Source: Streptomyces roseolus (GTDB lineage Bacteria; Actinomycetota; Actinomycetes; Streptomycetales; Streptomycetaceae). From it: 64,000 bases of DNA. Shown here piece after piece: positions 24,201 to 32,358 of this stretch (the first letter of the stretch is position 1; every line of letters starts with the position of its first letter). The DNA lies in contig NZ_BMTV01000025.1 of assembly GCF_014649855.1 (NCBI RefSeq), positions 65,238 through 129,237 of the forward strand, written 5' to 3'. The notes under the pieces are model-generated. The model ran no database searches, was not told the origin of the DNA, and saw only the letters and a list, made by a program, of their open reading frames with translations. A program made the translations under genes and the position numbers.

Positions 24201-25425
24201 ATGGAGGCCCAGGAGACCTTCCCCAGGGTCATCTCGGTGGACGACCGCACCGTGGAGCCCCCGCACGTCTGGCGGGACCGGCTCCCGTCGCGGTACCGCG
24301 ACACCGGCCCGCGGATCGTCCGCGCCCCGCCGAGGGAGATGACCTTCCTCGGCGGCAGGTTCGCGCCCGTCATGGGCGCGAAGGGCGATGACGGGCCCGT
24401 CGGCCACTGGTGGGTGTACGAGGACCTTCACCGGCCCCTCACCCGGCTCGACACGGCCGTCGGCTACGACCGGGACGAGATACGCCTGGAAGTGATCACA
24501 TATGAGCAGATGCGTCCGGGTTCCTTCTCCGTGCCGGACCGGCTCGCCGACATGGACGTCAACCACGCCCAGTCCGCGCTCTGCTTCCCGACCTTCCCGC
24601 GCTTCTGCGGCCAGACCTTCACCGAGGCGTCCGACCGCGGGCTCGGGCTGCTCTGCGTGCGCGCGTACAACGACTGGACGGTCGAGGAGCGGTGCGGGCC
24701 CGAGGCGCGGGGGCGGCTGATCCCGCTCGCCCTCGTCCCGCTCTGGGACCCGGAGCCGGCCGCCGCCGAGGTGCGGCGGAACGCCGCCCGGGGCGTCCGG
24801 GCCTTCGCCTTCTCCGAGATCCCGCCGCACCTGGGGCTGCCCTCGGTCCACACCGACCACTGGGACCCGTCCCTCCGGGCCTGCGACGAGACCGGCACGG
24901 TCGTCGCGATGCACATCGGCTCGTCCAGCCGGATGCCGCCCACCTCGGCGGACGCCCCGCCGGCGGTCGGCTCCGCCATCACCTTCGCCAACTGCTGCTT
25001 CTCGATGGTCGACTGGCTGATGAGCGGCAAGTTCGAGCGCTTCCCGAACCTGCGGATCATGTACGCGGAGGGCCAGATCGGCTGGATCCCGTACATCCTG
25101 GAGCGGGCGGACGTCGTCTGGGAGGAGAACCGCGCGTGGGGCGGGGTCGCCGACAAGGTCACCCGGCCGCCGTCGGAGCTCTTCGCCGGGCACGTCTTCG
25201 GCTGCTTCTTCGACGACGCCTTCGGGCTGCGAACCTCGACGCGATCGGCGCGGGGAACGTCCTCTACGAGACGGACTACCCGCACTCGGGCTCCACCTGG
25301 CCGAAGTCCAAGGAGGTGGGGAGGCGCAGATGGGGCACCTGGCGCCGGACGTCGTCGAGCGGATCGTGCGCGGCAACGCCATCGACCTGCTGGGGCTGAC
25401 CCCGGAAGGCCTCTGGCGGCCCTAG
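24201..25425 (+). pseudogene. Amidohydrolase (ACMSD-like) with two frameshifts
   Basis: Frame one gives a normal amidohydrolase-2 N-terminus and core (VISVDDRTVEPPHVWRDRLP, metal-site region VVAMHIGSSSRMPP, YAEGQIGWIPYILERAD) up to FFDDAFGLR near 25233. The fold continues in a second frame (NLDAIGAGNVLYETDYPHSG) to about 25317, and in a third (MGHLAPDVVERIVRGNAIDL) to the TAG. Each break is explained by loss of one base. The first is in CTGCGAAC, the second in a G-rich run. Family members hydrolyse or decarboxylate cyclic intermediates in steroid and aromatic breakdown. Sequencing error cannot be excluded. Confidence 0.75.
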
Positions 25426-25602
25426 GTCCCGCTCCCGCACGTCCGGGGCGGCACCCCGTCACCTCACCGGCCCAATGGCGCCGCTTCCTGATGGCCGAAC
25501 GCGAACACATGCGCACTAATAGTGGTCAAGTGTGTGATCCATGCATACGTGAGACAGCCATGGTGGACACCCTCCGGGATGTTCACGAACGGAGCCTGTG
25601 AC

Positions 25603-26916
25603 ATGACCACCGACCTTCCGCACATCCCACCGGCGGACGACGACCTGGAGCCCACCGGACCCACCCGACGGCCGTCCTACCGGCCCGCTGTCTCCCCGTA
25701 TCCGTCCGGGGCGCCAGGCGCGGCGTCCTTCCCCGATCGCCCCGCCCTGCCCCCCTCCGTACCGGCCGACCCGGCCGTGACGGTGCTTCCGGCCGCCCCG
25801 GCGTACGCCCCCGCGCCGCAGGAGGCCCCCGAGACGGCGGCTGCCCCCGAGGCGGCCGCTGCCCCCGAGCCGCAGGAAGCCCCTGAGCGGTCCGTCGTCC
25901 CCGAGACGCCCGCCGCTCCCGAGGTGCCGGCCCCTTCCGAGGCGTCGGCCGCTCCCGAGGCGCCGGCCGTCGTGGAGGCGCAGGCCGGTCCGGGCGCACC
26001 GGACCAGGACGGCTCCGGGGGCGAGGACGGCTCCGGGGACGAGGCGGTCCACACGCTGCTGCGGACGGCGGCGACCGAGCGCCCGGTGGAGGAGGTCGCC
26101 GCGCTGGTGGCCCGTCTCCAGGAGACCGGTGAGCTCTCCAGCCCGGCGGACGTGGCGCTCCGCGCCGCAGCCGTCAGCCGTCCCCTGGGCGAGGTGCGCC
26201 AGCTCCTCGCGCTGCTCAACGCGTCGGGGTACGACCTCCACCAGGCCGAGACCACGCTGCGTGCCGCGGCGGTGGGCCGGCCCATCGAGGACGTGGTCCA
26301 GCTCGTCGGCATCCTCGGGGCCGACAGCAGCGACTGGCAGCCCACCCCGGGCGGGGACGTCGCGGCACGGCAGGCCGGGTCCGGCGGGGAGGACGGCACG
26401 CGGGCCGGCGGAGGCGCCGGGCCGGCCGCGGAACCGAAGGGCGCCGGAGGCACCGCCGAACGGCGGCGATCGGTCCTGGACGGCGCCCTGGCGACGGGCC
26501 CCGGCAGCCACGACGCCTCGCCCGCGCTGCGCTCGGCACTGCGCTGGCCCGCCGCGGGGGCGCTGTTCGTCTGCGGCCTCGTCCACCTGCCGACGGACCT
26601 CGCCGGCCTGCGGTCGGGCGGCGACGCGCAGACGCTGTCCGTGGTCGTCAGCGTGCTCTCCCTGGTGTGTGCCGTGTGGCTCGCCTCCCGGGACACCCTG
26701 ATCGCCTGGGCCGCCTCCGCGGGCCTCGCCGTCGTCGTCATCGCGCTCCACGGAGTCGCCAGCGCCCGCGCCGTCGACCTGCTGGCGCCCAGTCTCGGCA
26801 CCACCTTCGCCTGGGCGAGGGCGCTGGCGCTGCTGAGCGCCATGGCCGTCGTCTTCCTCGCCGGCTCGGCGATCGTGCGCCACGCGAAGGCGGCGGCCGC
26901 GCCGGACGGCGCCTGA
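25603..26916 (+). CDS. Pro/Ala-rich membrane protein with helical repeats
   Basis: The 437-residue protein has a long Ala/Pro/Glu-rich N-terminus (1-145). Three helical repeats of about 38 residues follow (VHTLLRTAATERPVEEVAAL, VALRAAAVSRPLGEVRQLL, TTLRAAAVGRPIEDVVQLV), then a Gly-rich spacer. Four transmembrane helices (about 310-425) end the protein. I do not recognise a named family, but related repeat proteins occur in Streptomyces. GGAG lies 8 nt before the ATG at 25603. The repeats may mediate protein contacts. Confidence 0.7.
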   Translation: MTTDLPHIPPADDDLEPTGPTRRPSYRPAVSPYPSGAPGAASFPDRPALPPSVPADPAVTVLPAAPAYAPAPQEAPETAAAPEAAAAPEPQEAPERSVVPETPAAPEVPAPSEASAAPEAPAVVEAQAGPGAPDQDGSGGEDGSGDEAVHTLLRTAATERPVEEVAALVARLQETGELSSPADVALRAAAVSRPLGEVRQLLALLNASGYDLHQAETTLRAAAVGRPIEDVVQLVGILGADSSDWQPTPGGDVAARQAGSGGEDGTRAGGGAGPAAEPKGAGGTAERRRSVLDGALATGPGSHDASPALRSALRWPAAGALFVCGLVHLPTDLAGLRSGGDAQTLSVVVSVLSLVCAVWLASRDTLIAWAASAGLAVVVIALHGVASARAVDLLAPSLGTTFAWARALALLSAMAVVFLAGSAIVRHAKAAAAPDGA

Positions 26917-26941
26917 CGGTCGACGGAGCGCGACAGCGGTT

Positions 26942-26977
26942 CCCCCGCCCGGGTGGCTTCGGCCGCCCGGGCGGGGG
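26942..26977 (+). terminator. Terminator with TTCG tetraloop
   Basis: A 16-bp stem with one G-T pair (26942-26957 with 26962-26977) closed by TTCG, 26 bases after the membrane-protein stop. Confidence 0.85.
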
Positions 26978-27047
26978 CGCGTGCGGGCGGAGGCGCGTGC
27001 GGGCCCGGGAAGCCCGCGCCGTCGAAGGGCCCACTCCCGTCCCTTGC

Positions 27048-27062
27048 CTGACGCCCCGTCAG
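27048..27062. promoter_or_regulatory. Operator-like palindrome, distal copy before the LLM gene
   Basis: CTGAC-GCCCC-GTCAG; the arms extend to 7 bp (GCCTGAC/GTCAGGC). Its centre is 41 bp, about four helical turns, from the proximal copy. Confidence 0.55.
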
Positions 27063-27088
27063 GCGACAGCATGGTCCCGACGCCATAA

Positions 27089-27103
27089 CTGACGAATTGT
27101 CAG
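27089..27103. promoter_or_regulatory. Operator-like palindrome, proximal copy before the LLM gene
   Basis: CTGAC-GAATT-GTCAG, ending 15 bases before the ATG at 27119. It should block transcription or initiation when occupied. Confidence 0.6.
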
Positions 27104-27118
27104 GTAAGTGGGGGTCCC

Positions 27119-28036
27119 ATGATGGTCTACGGAATGCAGCTGCCCGTCCAGTCCCGGTCCACGCTCTACGCCGAGGCCTGGGAGGCCGCCGCCGGGCCGG
27201 CCGATCTGCTCGCCGTCGCCCGCGCCGCCGACGCGCACGGCTTCGACTGCGTCGCCTGCTGCGACCACGTGGCCGTCCCGCGCCGGCTCGCCGTCGCGAC
27301 GGGCACCGTCTGGTACGACCCCGTCGCCCCCCTCTCCTTCCTGGCCGCCGCCACCGGGCGGGTCCGGCTGCTCTCGCGCGTCGCCGTCGTCGGGCTGCGG
27401 CACCCGCTGGTCACCGCCAAGGCGTACGCGACCGTCGACCACCTCTCCGGCGGCCGGCTGGTCCTCGGGGTGGGCGCCGGGCACGTGCGGGAGGAGTCCG
27501 AGGCGGTCGGGGCCGACTTCGCGGGGCGCGGCGCCGTCCTCGACGAGACGCTCGACGCGCTGCGGGCGGCGCTCGGCCCGGAGGAGTACCCGGAACACCT
27601 CGGCGAGCGGTTCGCCTTCAAGGACCTCGGGCAGCGGCCCCGGCCCGCGCGGGAACGGGTCCCCGTCTGGGTCGGCGGCTCCTCCCCGGTGGCCGTGCGC
27701 CGCGCCGCGCTCAAGGGCGACGGCCGGCTGCCGCAGGGCGACCCCCGGGACGTGCTCGCCCGCCGGATCGGGCGGATCCGGCGGCTGCGCGAGGAGGCCG
27801 GAACCGCGGCGCCCTTCGTCTTCGGCGCGATCGCCGAGCCGCTGTACGTCGGCTCCCCCGGCTGGGAGGCCGGGCGGCACACCCTCTCCGGCGCGCCGGA
27901 GGAGCTGGCGGCCTCGCTCCGGGAGTACGGGGCGATGGGTGTCGGCCAGGTCCAGGTGCGGTTCCGCGGCCGGAGCCGTACCGAACTCATCGACCAGATG
28001 GCGGCCTTCGGGTCGGAGGTCGCCCCCCTCCTGTAG
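27119..28036 (+). CDS. LLM-class F420-dependent oxidoreductase
   Basis: A 305-residue luciferase-like TIM-barrel protein of the F420-dependent group (TIGR03619-like). It shows ADAHGFDCVACCDHVAVPR, the hallmark VDHLSGGRLVLGVGAGH and WVGGSSPVAVRRAAL. Such enzymes use F420 to oxidise or reduce alcohols, ketones or CoA esters in catabolic clusters. It is the only intact enzyme gene between the amidohydrolase pseudogene and the SDR/ALDH remnant. The two upstream palindromes link it to the amidohydrolase. F420 can be made by this strain, as fbiC lies 5 kb away. The substrate is unknown. Confidence 0.85.
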   Translation: MMVYGMQLPVQSRSTLYAEAWEAAAGPADLLAVARAADAHGFDCVACCDHVAVPRRLAVATGTVWYDPVAPLSFLAAATGRVRLLSRVAVVGLRHPLVTAKAYATVDHLSGGRLVLGVGAGHVREESEAVGADFAGRGAVLDETLDALRAALGPEEYPEHLGERFAFKDLGQRPRPARERVPVWVGGSSPVAVRRAALKGDGRLPQGDPRDVLARRIGRIRRLREEAGTAAPFVFGAIAEPLYVGSPGWEAGRHTLSGAPEELAASLREYGAMGVGQVQVRFRGRSRTELIDQMAAFGSEVAPLL

Positions 28037-28047
28037 GGAGTGTGCGC

Positions 28048-28637
28048 ATGGGCAAGCTGGACGGGCGGGTCGTGATCGTCACGGGGCCGCGGGGGGGCAG
28101 GGCGAGCAGGAGGCGCGGCTCTTCGCCGCCGAGGGGGCGCGGGTCGTCCTCGCCGACGTGCTCGACGGGCCCGGGGAGGCCCTCGCCGGGGAGCCGGGGG
28201 AGGAGCGGGCCGCGTACGTCCACCTGGACGTGACCCGCGAGGAGGAGTGGGCGGGGGCGGTGGCCGCCCGGACCTCGCGAAGGGCTTCTACGCGGCGCCC
28301 GCGCTGCTCGCCGACTGCACGAACGAGATGCGGGTGGTGCGGGAGGAGATCTTCGGCCCGGTCGTCGTGGTCGTCCCCTTCGGCGACGAGGAGGACGGGG
28401 ATCGCGCCGGCCGGCGACAGCGGCTGCGGCCTGATCGACTACGTGTGGTCCGGGGACGTCTCCCGTGCCTTCCGGATCGCGGCCCGACCGCGGACCGGCG
28501 GGGTCGGGATCGACGCCGTCGGCCGGAACATGGAGGCGCCCTTCGGCGGCTTCGAGAAGAGCGGGGCGGGGCGGGACGCGGGTTCCTACGCCCTCCACGC
28601 CTACAGCGAGACGCAGACGGTGGTCTGGCCCGGCTGA
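28048..28637 (+). pseudogene. Deletion-joined remnant: SDR 5' part fused to aldehyde dehydrogenase 3' part
   Basis: The first about 210 bases encode a short-chain dehydrogenase start (MGKLDGRVVIVTG, frameshift near 28095, then EARLFAAEGARVVLADVLDG and LDVTREEEWAGAVAA). From about 28270 the sequence is the last quarter of an aldehyde dehydrogenase (KGFYAAPALLADC, REEIFGPVVVVVPF, frameshift near 28397, GCGLIDYVWSGDVSRAF, EAPFGGFEKSGAGRD, YSETQTVVWPG). The SDR catalytic Tyr/Lys and the ALDH Cys/Glu are all gone. One deletion has merged two neighbouring genes. The start is 11 bases after the LLM stop, so this was probably one operon. Confidence 0.8.
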
Positions 28638-28775
28638 CCGGCCGGTACAAAAGACGGGAGCCCAGTCCTCCCAAGGGTTCCGGCCCTCTCGGGGGCGTCC
28701 GGGAAAATTCCCGGGGAAAATTTAGAAACGGACATTTCGCCCTTCGCTGCGGTTCTCGCATATCGGACGTCCGGC

Positions 28776-28799
28776 GACCGACCTACCAGTTGGTCGGTC
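28776..28799. promoter_or_regulatory. Palindromic operator before the APC transporter gene
   Basis: Perfect 8-bp arms GACCGACC (28776-28783) and GGTCGGTC (28792-28799) flank an 8-bp centre, with another GGTTGGTCGAT half-site right after. The shape is typical of TetR-family operators. No regulator gene lies next to it. Confidence 0.5.
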
Positions 28800-28930
28800 C
28801 ACCGGGTTGGTCGATCTTTCAATCATTGGCGAGTGCCCCGATCTGCCCTCGCAATGCAAGGCGGTGATCGATCAGCTGAGCGGAGTTCAACCCTCCGGAT
28901 AAGGAAACCGCAGCACTTAACGTCCTGTTC

Positions 28931-30496
28931 ATGACTCAGGTGGAAGCGCGGCCCCAGGCCGGAGACACGGTAAGGGGCGCGACCGCGCCGTTCGACGCCG
29001 GAGGCGTCCGCAAGAAGGGCCTCGGCGGCAATTCCGTCGGCCTCCTCGGCAACGCCGTCATCGGCGTCTCCACCGTCGCCCCGGTGTACTGCCTGACCTC
29101 CACCCTCGGCTCCACCGCCGGCGAGGTCGGCCTCCAGATGCCCGCCGTGTTCCTCGCGGGCTTCCTCCCGATGCTCCTCGTCGCCTTCGCGTACCGGGAG
29201 CTCAACAAGGCCATGCCGGACTGCGGCACCTCCTTCACCTGGACGGTGAAGGCCTTCGGCCCGAAGATCGGCTGGATGTGCGGCTGGGGCCTGGTGATCG
29301 CCACGATCATCGTGCTCTCCAACCTGGCCGGCGTCGCCACCTCGTACTTCTGGCTCCTCGCCGGCGAGATCACCGGCAGCGACTCGATCGCCGCACTGGA
29401 CGACAACAAGGCCGTCCACATCGTCACCTGCCTCGCCCTCATCGCCACCGCCACCGCGATCAGCTACCGCGGCATGACGGCCACCAAGGGCGTCCAGTAC
29501 ACCCTCGTCGGCCTCCAGCTCGTCGTCCTCGCCGTCTTCGTCGCCCTCGCCCTCTCCAAGGCGGGCTCCTTCGAGACCTCGGTCGACTTCTCCTGGTCCT
29601 GGATGAACCCCTTCGCGGTCCAGTCCTTCGCCGCCTTCACCGCCGGCCTCTCCCTCTCGATCTTCATGTACTGGGGCTGGGACGCCTGCATGGCGACCAA
29701 CGAGGAGACCACCGGCAGCGAGAAGACCCCCGGCCGCGCCGCGCTCATCGCGATGGTCGTCCTGGTCGGCTCCTACCTCGCCACCGGCATCGCCGCGCAG
29801 ATGGCCGTCGGCTCCGGCGACCAGGGCCTCGGCCTCGCCAACCCGGACACCTCCGACAACGTCTTCGCCGCCCTCGCCGGCCCCGTCATGGGCCCCGTCC
29901 TCGGCGTCTTCCTCTTCGTCGCCGTCCTGGCCTCCGCCGCCGCGAGCCTCCAGACCACCTTCATCCCGGTCGCCCGCACGGTCCTCGCCATGTCCGCGTA
30001 CGAGGCGCTGCCGAAGTCCTTCACCAAGGTCCACCCGGTCTTCAAGACCCCCGGCAAGGCCACCGTCGTCGCCGGCGTCGCCACCGGCGCCTTCTACACG
30101 GTGATGACCCTGGTCAGCGAGCACGTCCTGGTCGACACCATCTACGCGCTCGGCCTCATGATCTGCTTCTACTACGGCATCACGGCCTTCGCCTGCGTCT
30201 GGTACTTCCGCGCCGAGCTCTTCCGCTCCTTCCGCGACTTCGCCTTCAAGGGCCTCATGCCGGCCCTCGGCGGCCTCATGCTCACCGCGGTCTTCGGCAA
30301 GACCCTCTACGACATGTGGGACCCGGCCTACGGCTCCGGCTCCGCGGTCTTCGGCGTCGGCTCCGTCTTCGTCATCGCGGTCGGCCTCCTCGTCCTCGGC
30401 GCCGTCATCATGCTCGTCATGCAGCGCCGCAGCCCCGCCTTCTTCCGCGGCGAGGTCCTGACGAAGGAGACCCCGTCCCTGGTGGTCCCCGACTGA
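28931..30496 (+). CDS. APC-family amino acid/amine permease
   Basis: A 521-residue inner-membrane transporter with about 12 predicted helices. The APC-family N-terminal motif GLLGNAVIGVSTVAPVYCL (TM1) is visible, as are CGTSFTWTVKAFGPKIGW and the GWDACMATNEETTGSEKTPG loop. Family members move amino acids, polyamines or ethanolamine by proton or sodium symport, or by exchange. The substrate is not readable. A palindromic operator lies 131 bases upstream and a hairpin terminator follows. Confidence 0.85.
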   Translation: MTQVEARPQAGDTVRGATAPFDAGGVRKKGLGGNSVGLLGNAVIGVSTVAPVYCLTSTLGSTAGEVGLQMPAVFLAGFLPMLLVAFAYRELNKAMPDCGTSFTWTVKAFGPKIGWMCGWGLVIATIIVLSNLAGVATSYFWLLAGEITGSDSIAALDDNKAVHIVTCLALIATATAISYRGMTATKGVQYTLVGLQLVVLAVFVALALSKAGSFETSVDFSWSWMNPFAVQSFAAFTAGLSLSIFMYWGWDACMATNEETTGSEKTPGRAALIAMVVLVGSYLATGIAAQMAVGSGDQGLGLANPDTSDNVFAALAGPVMGPVLGVFLFVAVLASAAASLQTTFIPVARTVLAMSAYEALPKSFTKVHPVFKTPGKATVVAGVATGAFYTVMTLVSEHVLVDTIYALGLMICFYYGITAFACVWYFRAELFRSFRDFAFKGLMPALGGLMLTAVFGKTLYDMWDPAYGSGSAVFGVGSVFVIAVGLLVLGAVIMLVMQRRSPAFFRGEVLTKETPSLVVPD

Positions 30497-30530
30497 CCAC
30501 ACGCACACCCATCCGAGTCACCAGAACGCG

Positions 30531-30564
30531 AAGGCGGCGGTCCCGTGGGGGGTACCGCCGCCTT
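30531..30564 (+). terminator. Terminator after the APC permease gene
   Basis: A perfect 11-bp stem (30531-30541 with 30554-30564) followed by CGTCTTCGTC. It also lies just past the minus-strand stop at 30585, so it may serve both genes. Confidence 0.75.
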
Positions 30565-30584
30565 CGTCTTCGTCGCGCCCGGGG

Positions 30585-30800
30585 CTAGCCCCGCCCGGGC
30601 AGCAGCTTGTTCACGGCCTGGTTGGCCTCGGGGAGGTCGGCGGCCTGGGGCGGCATCGGCTTCGGGTCCAGGACGCCGCTGAGGGGGACGACGGAGGGCA
30701 GGTTCATGCCGCCGGTGTCGGCGACGGCGGAACCCGCGGAGGCGAGGCCGCCGGTGGCGGCGAAGGCGGTCAGGGCGGCCGCGGTGAGGAGCTTCTTCAT
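30585..30800 (-). CDS. Small secreted protein
   Basis: A 71-residue protein with a Sec signal (MKKLLTAAALTAFAATGGLA, likely cleavage after SAVA27). The mature part is about 44 residues, proline-rich (VVPLSGVLDPKPMP). It matches the many small exported proteins of unknown function in Streptomyces. There is no cysteine. Confidence 0.7.
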   Translation of the reverse strand: MKKLLTAAALTAFAATGGLASAGSAVADTGGMNLPSVVPLSGVLDPKPMPPQAADLPEANQAVNKLLPGRG

Positions 30801-30891
30801 GCCCGCTCCAACGCGGGGCGGGCACGAGCGGTTACGTCCCCGCTCCCTACGATCACGCCAGGGGCGAGGGTACGGAGGCGGGGGCCCGCGG

Positions 30892-31266
30892 CTGCGGCCG
30901 GGGCGGCCCGAGGACGTCGAGGCCGTCGCCGAGCCGCGGGCGGTCGTGATGCGCGCCGACCTGGAACGGCTCGGGCGGTACGACGCGCACCGGGTGCGGC
31001 AGCGGCCGAGGGACGGGTTCTCACCCGCGTACACCTCGGTCGTCGAGGCCGGGGGCGGCACGGCGGGACGCGTCACGCTCCGCCCCGACCCCGCGGGCGG
31101 CCTCCGTCCGGAGCACTTCTCCCTGGACCCCGCCCTCCGGGGCCGGGGCCTGGGCACCGCCGTCCTGGGCCACCTGCTGGAGCGGGCGGGCTTCGTGCGG
31201 GAGGCGGAGGACGGCGTGGACGTCTTCATGGTCAGGACGCCGGCGCCTCCGGAGCTTCCGCGATGA
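30892..31266 (+). pseudogene. GNAT acetyltransferase gene with an internal deletion
   Basis: The frame encodes a GNAT fold (LRPGRPEDVEAVAEPRAVVM, then EHFSLDPALRGRGLGTAVLG). It then jumps from LLERA straight to GFVREAEDGVDVFMV. The strand and helix that normally lie between motif A and the final GF motif (about 20 residues, usually ending in a YERAGF-like sequence) are missing. The deletion may have occurred between two similar ERA-coding stretches. No ATG or GTG with an RBS is found near the N-terminus. It overlaps the next gene's end by 35 bases. Confidence 0.55.
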
Positions 31267-32005
31267 GGGCGGTGGCGACCGTGCGGAAGCCGAGGCGGGC
31301 GTAGAGGCGTTCCACGGTCGCGTCCGAGGCCGTCAGGAAGACCACCTCGACGCCCGCCGCGCGGGCCCGCGCCACCAGCTCGGCGGTCACCGCGAGGCCC
31401 AGGCCCCGGCGGCGGGCCTCCGGGCGGGTGCCCACGCCGACGACCTCCGCCACGTCCCCGACGGGCTGGACCTGGCCGCCCGCCAGCGCCTCCCCGCCCG
31501 CCGTGTCGAAGGCGGCGGCGAGGACGGTCAGGCCGGCCGCGATCCGGTCCGCGACCCGGCGCGCGTCACCGGGGCCCGGCGTCGCGCCGAAGGCCGCGTA
31601 CGGGGCGGCGACGGCGGCCGCGAGGTCCGGGTCGTCCGCGCCGAGCGTCCGTACGACCGCGCCCGCCGGCTCCGGCACGGGCGGCGGCGCCCCGTCCAGG
31701 ACCATCAGCGGGTGCTCGTGCACGACGAGGCCGCTCGCCTCCACGGCCGCCCGCAGCCCCGGCGTCGTCTCCGCCACCCACTCGAACGCCTCCGGCAGCC
31801 CCAGCTCGCGCTGCCGGGCCCGGACCCTCTCCACGTCCGCCACCGTCACCCCGCCGGCGTGCCCGAGGGCCGGCCGCGCGTAGAACGGCCACCCGTCGGC
31901 GCCCTCCCGCACGAAGAAGGTCAGCGGGCCGAAGTCCTCCGCGCGGGCGGCGGAGCGGGGCACGGCGTCGTAGTACGTCTCGATTCGCGTCAGCACGCGG
32001 GCCAT
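31232..32005 (-). CDS. GNAT family N-acetyltransferase
   Basis: A 257-residue protein. A divergent N-terminal half (MARVLTRIETYYDAVPRSAA) precedes a standard C-terminal GNAT domain (about 115-250). The acetyl-CoA motif is VVGVGTRPEARRRGLGLAVT and the final motif is VERLYARLGFRTVATALI. The substrate is unknown. It is convergent with, and overlaps, the damaged GNAT gene. Confidence 0.8.
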   Translation of the reverse strand: MARVLTRIETYYDAVPRSAARAEDFGPLTFFVREGADGWPFYARPALGHAGGVTVADVERVRARQRELGLPEAFEWVAETTPGLRAAVEASGLVVHEHPLMVLDGAPPPVPEPAGAVVRTLGADDPDLAAAVAAPYAAFGATPGPGDARRVADRIAAGLTVLAAAFDTAGGEALAGGQVQPVGDVAEVVGVGTRPEARRRGLGLAVTAELVARARAAGVEVVFLTASDATVERLYARLGFRTVATALIAEAPEAPAS

Positions 32006-32075
32006 CCAAGCAGGCCGGCCACGGGAGCACCGGGGGATTTCCCCGCTTCCGGGCGACGCGAGGGTCGGCCCGGGT

Positions 32076-32199
32076 CAGCCGCCGTCCGTCGGCGGTGCGG
32101 ACGGACTCGTCTCCGTCCGTCCGCCGGAGACGAACAGGCCGCCGTCGCCCGCGAGGACGCGGGCGGAGAGCCGGTCGCCGAGCAGGGTGGCGTGGTCGC
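32076..32199 (-). other. Possible C-terminal gene relic
   Basis: The minus strand reads GDHATLLGDRLSARVLAGDG, then GLFVSGGRTETSPSAPPTDGG and TGA. It has protein-like codon usage, but there is no start and no recognisable family. Upstream it dissolves into short tandem repeats. It may be the end of a lost gene. Confidence 0.25.
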
Positions 32200-32306
32200 C
32201 GACGCCGTGCTCCCGCGTGCCGACGCTGTGCCGACGCGTGGCCGCGTGCCGACGCCGTGCCCCCTCGCGTGGCCGCGTCCCGACGCCGTGCCGACGCGTG
32301 GCCGCG
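32200..32306 (+). repeat. Imperfect tandem repeats of about 20-31 bp
   Basis: Units beginning CGACGC(C/T)GTG start at 32200, 32221, 32250 and 32281. Three of them end in GCGTGGCCGCG. The repeats fill the gap before the leaderless promoter of the LLM gene. Confidence 0.6.
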
Positions 32307-32346
32307 CGGCGGTGCCGTGGCCCTCGGAATCCCGCGCCGCGCCCCC

Positions 32347-32352
32347 TACCGT
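32347..32352 (+). promoter_or_regulatory. -10 box TACCGT of a leaderless transcript
   Basis: TACCGT ends 6 bases before the ATG at 32359, and no ribosome-binding site is present. Confidence 0.5.
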
Positions 32353-32358
32353 GCCGTC

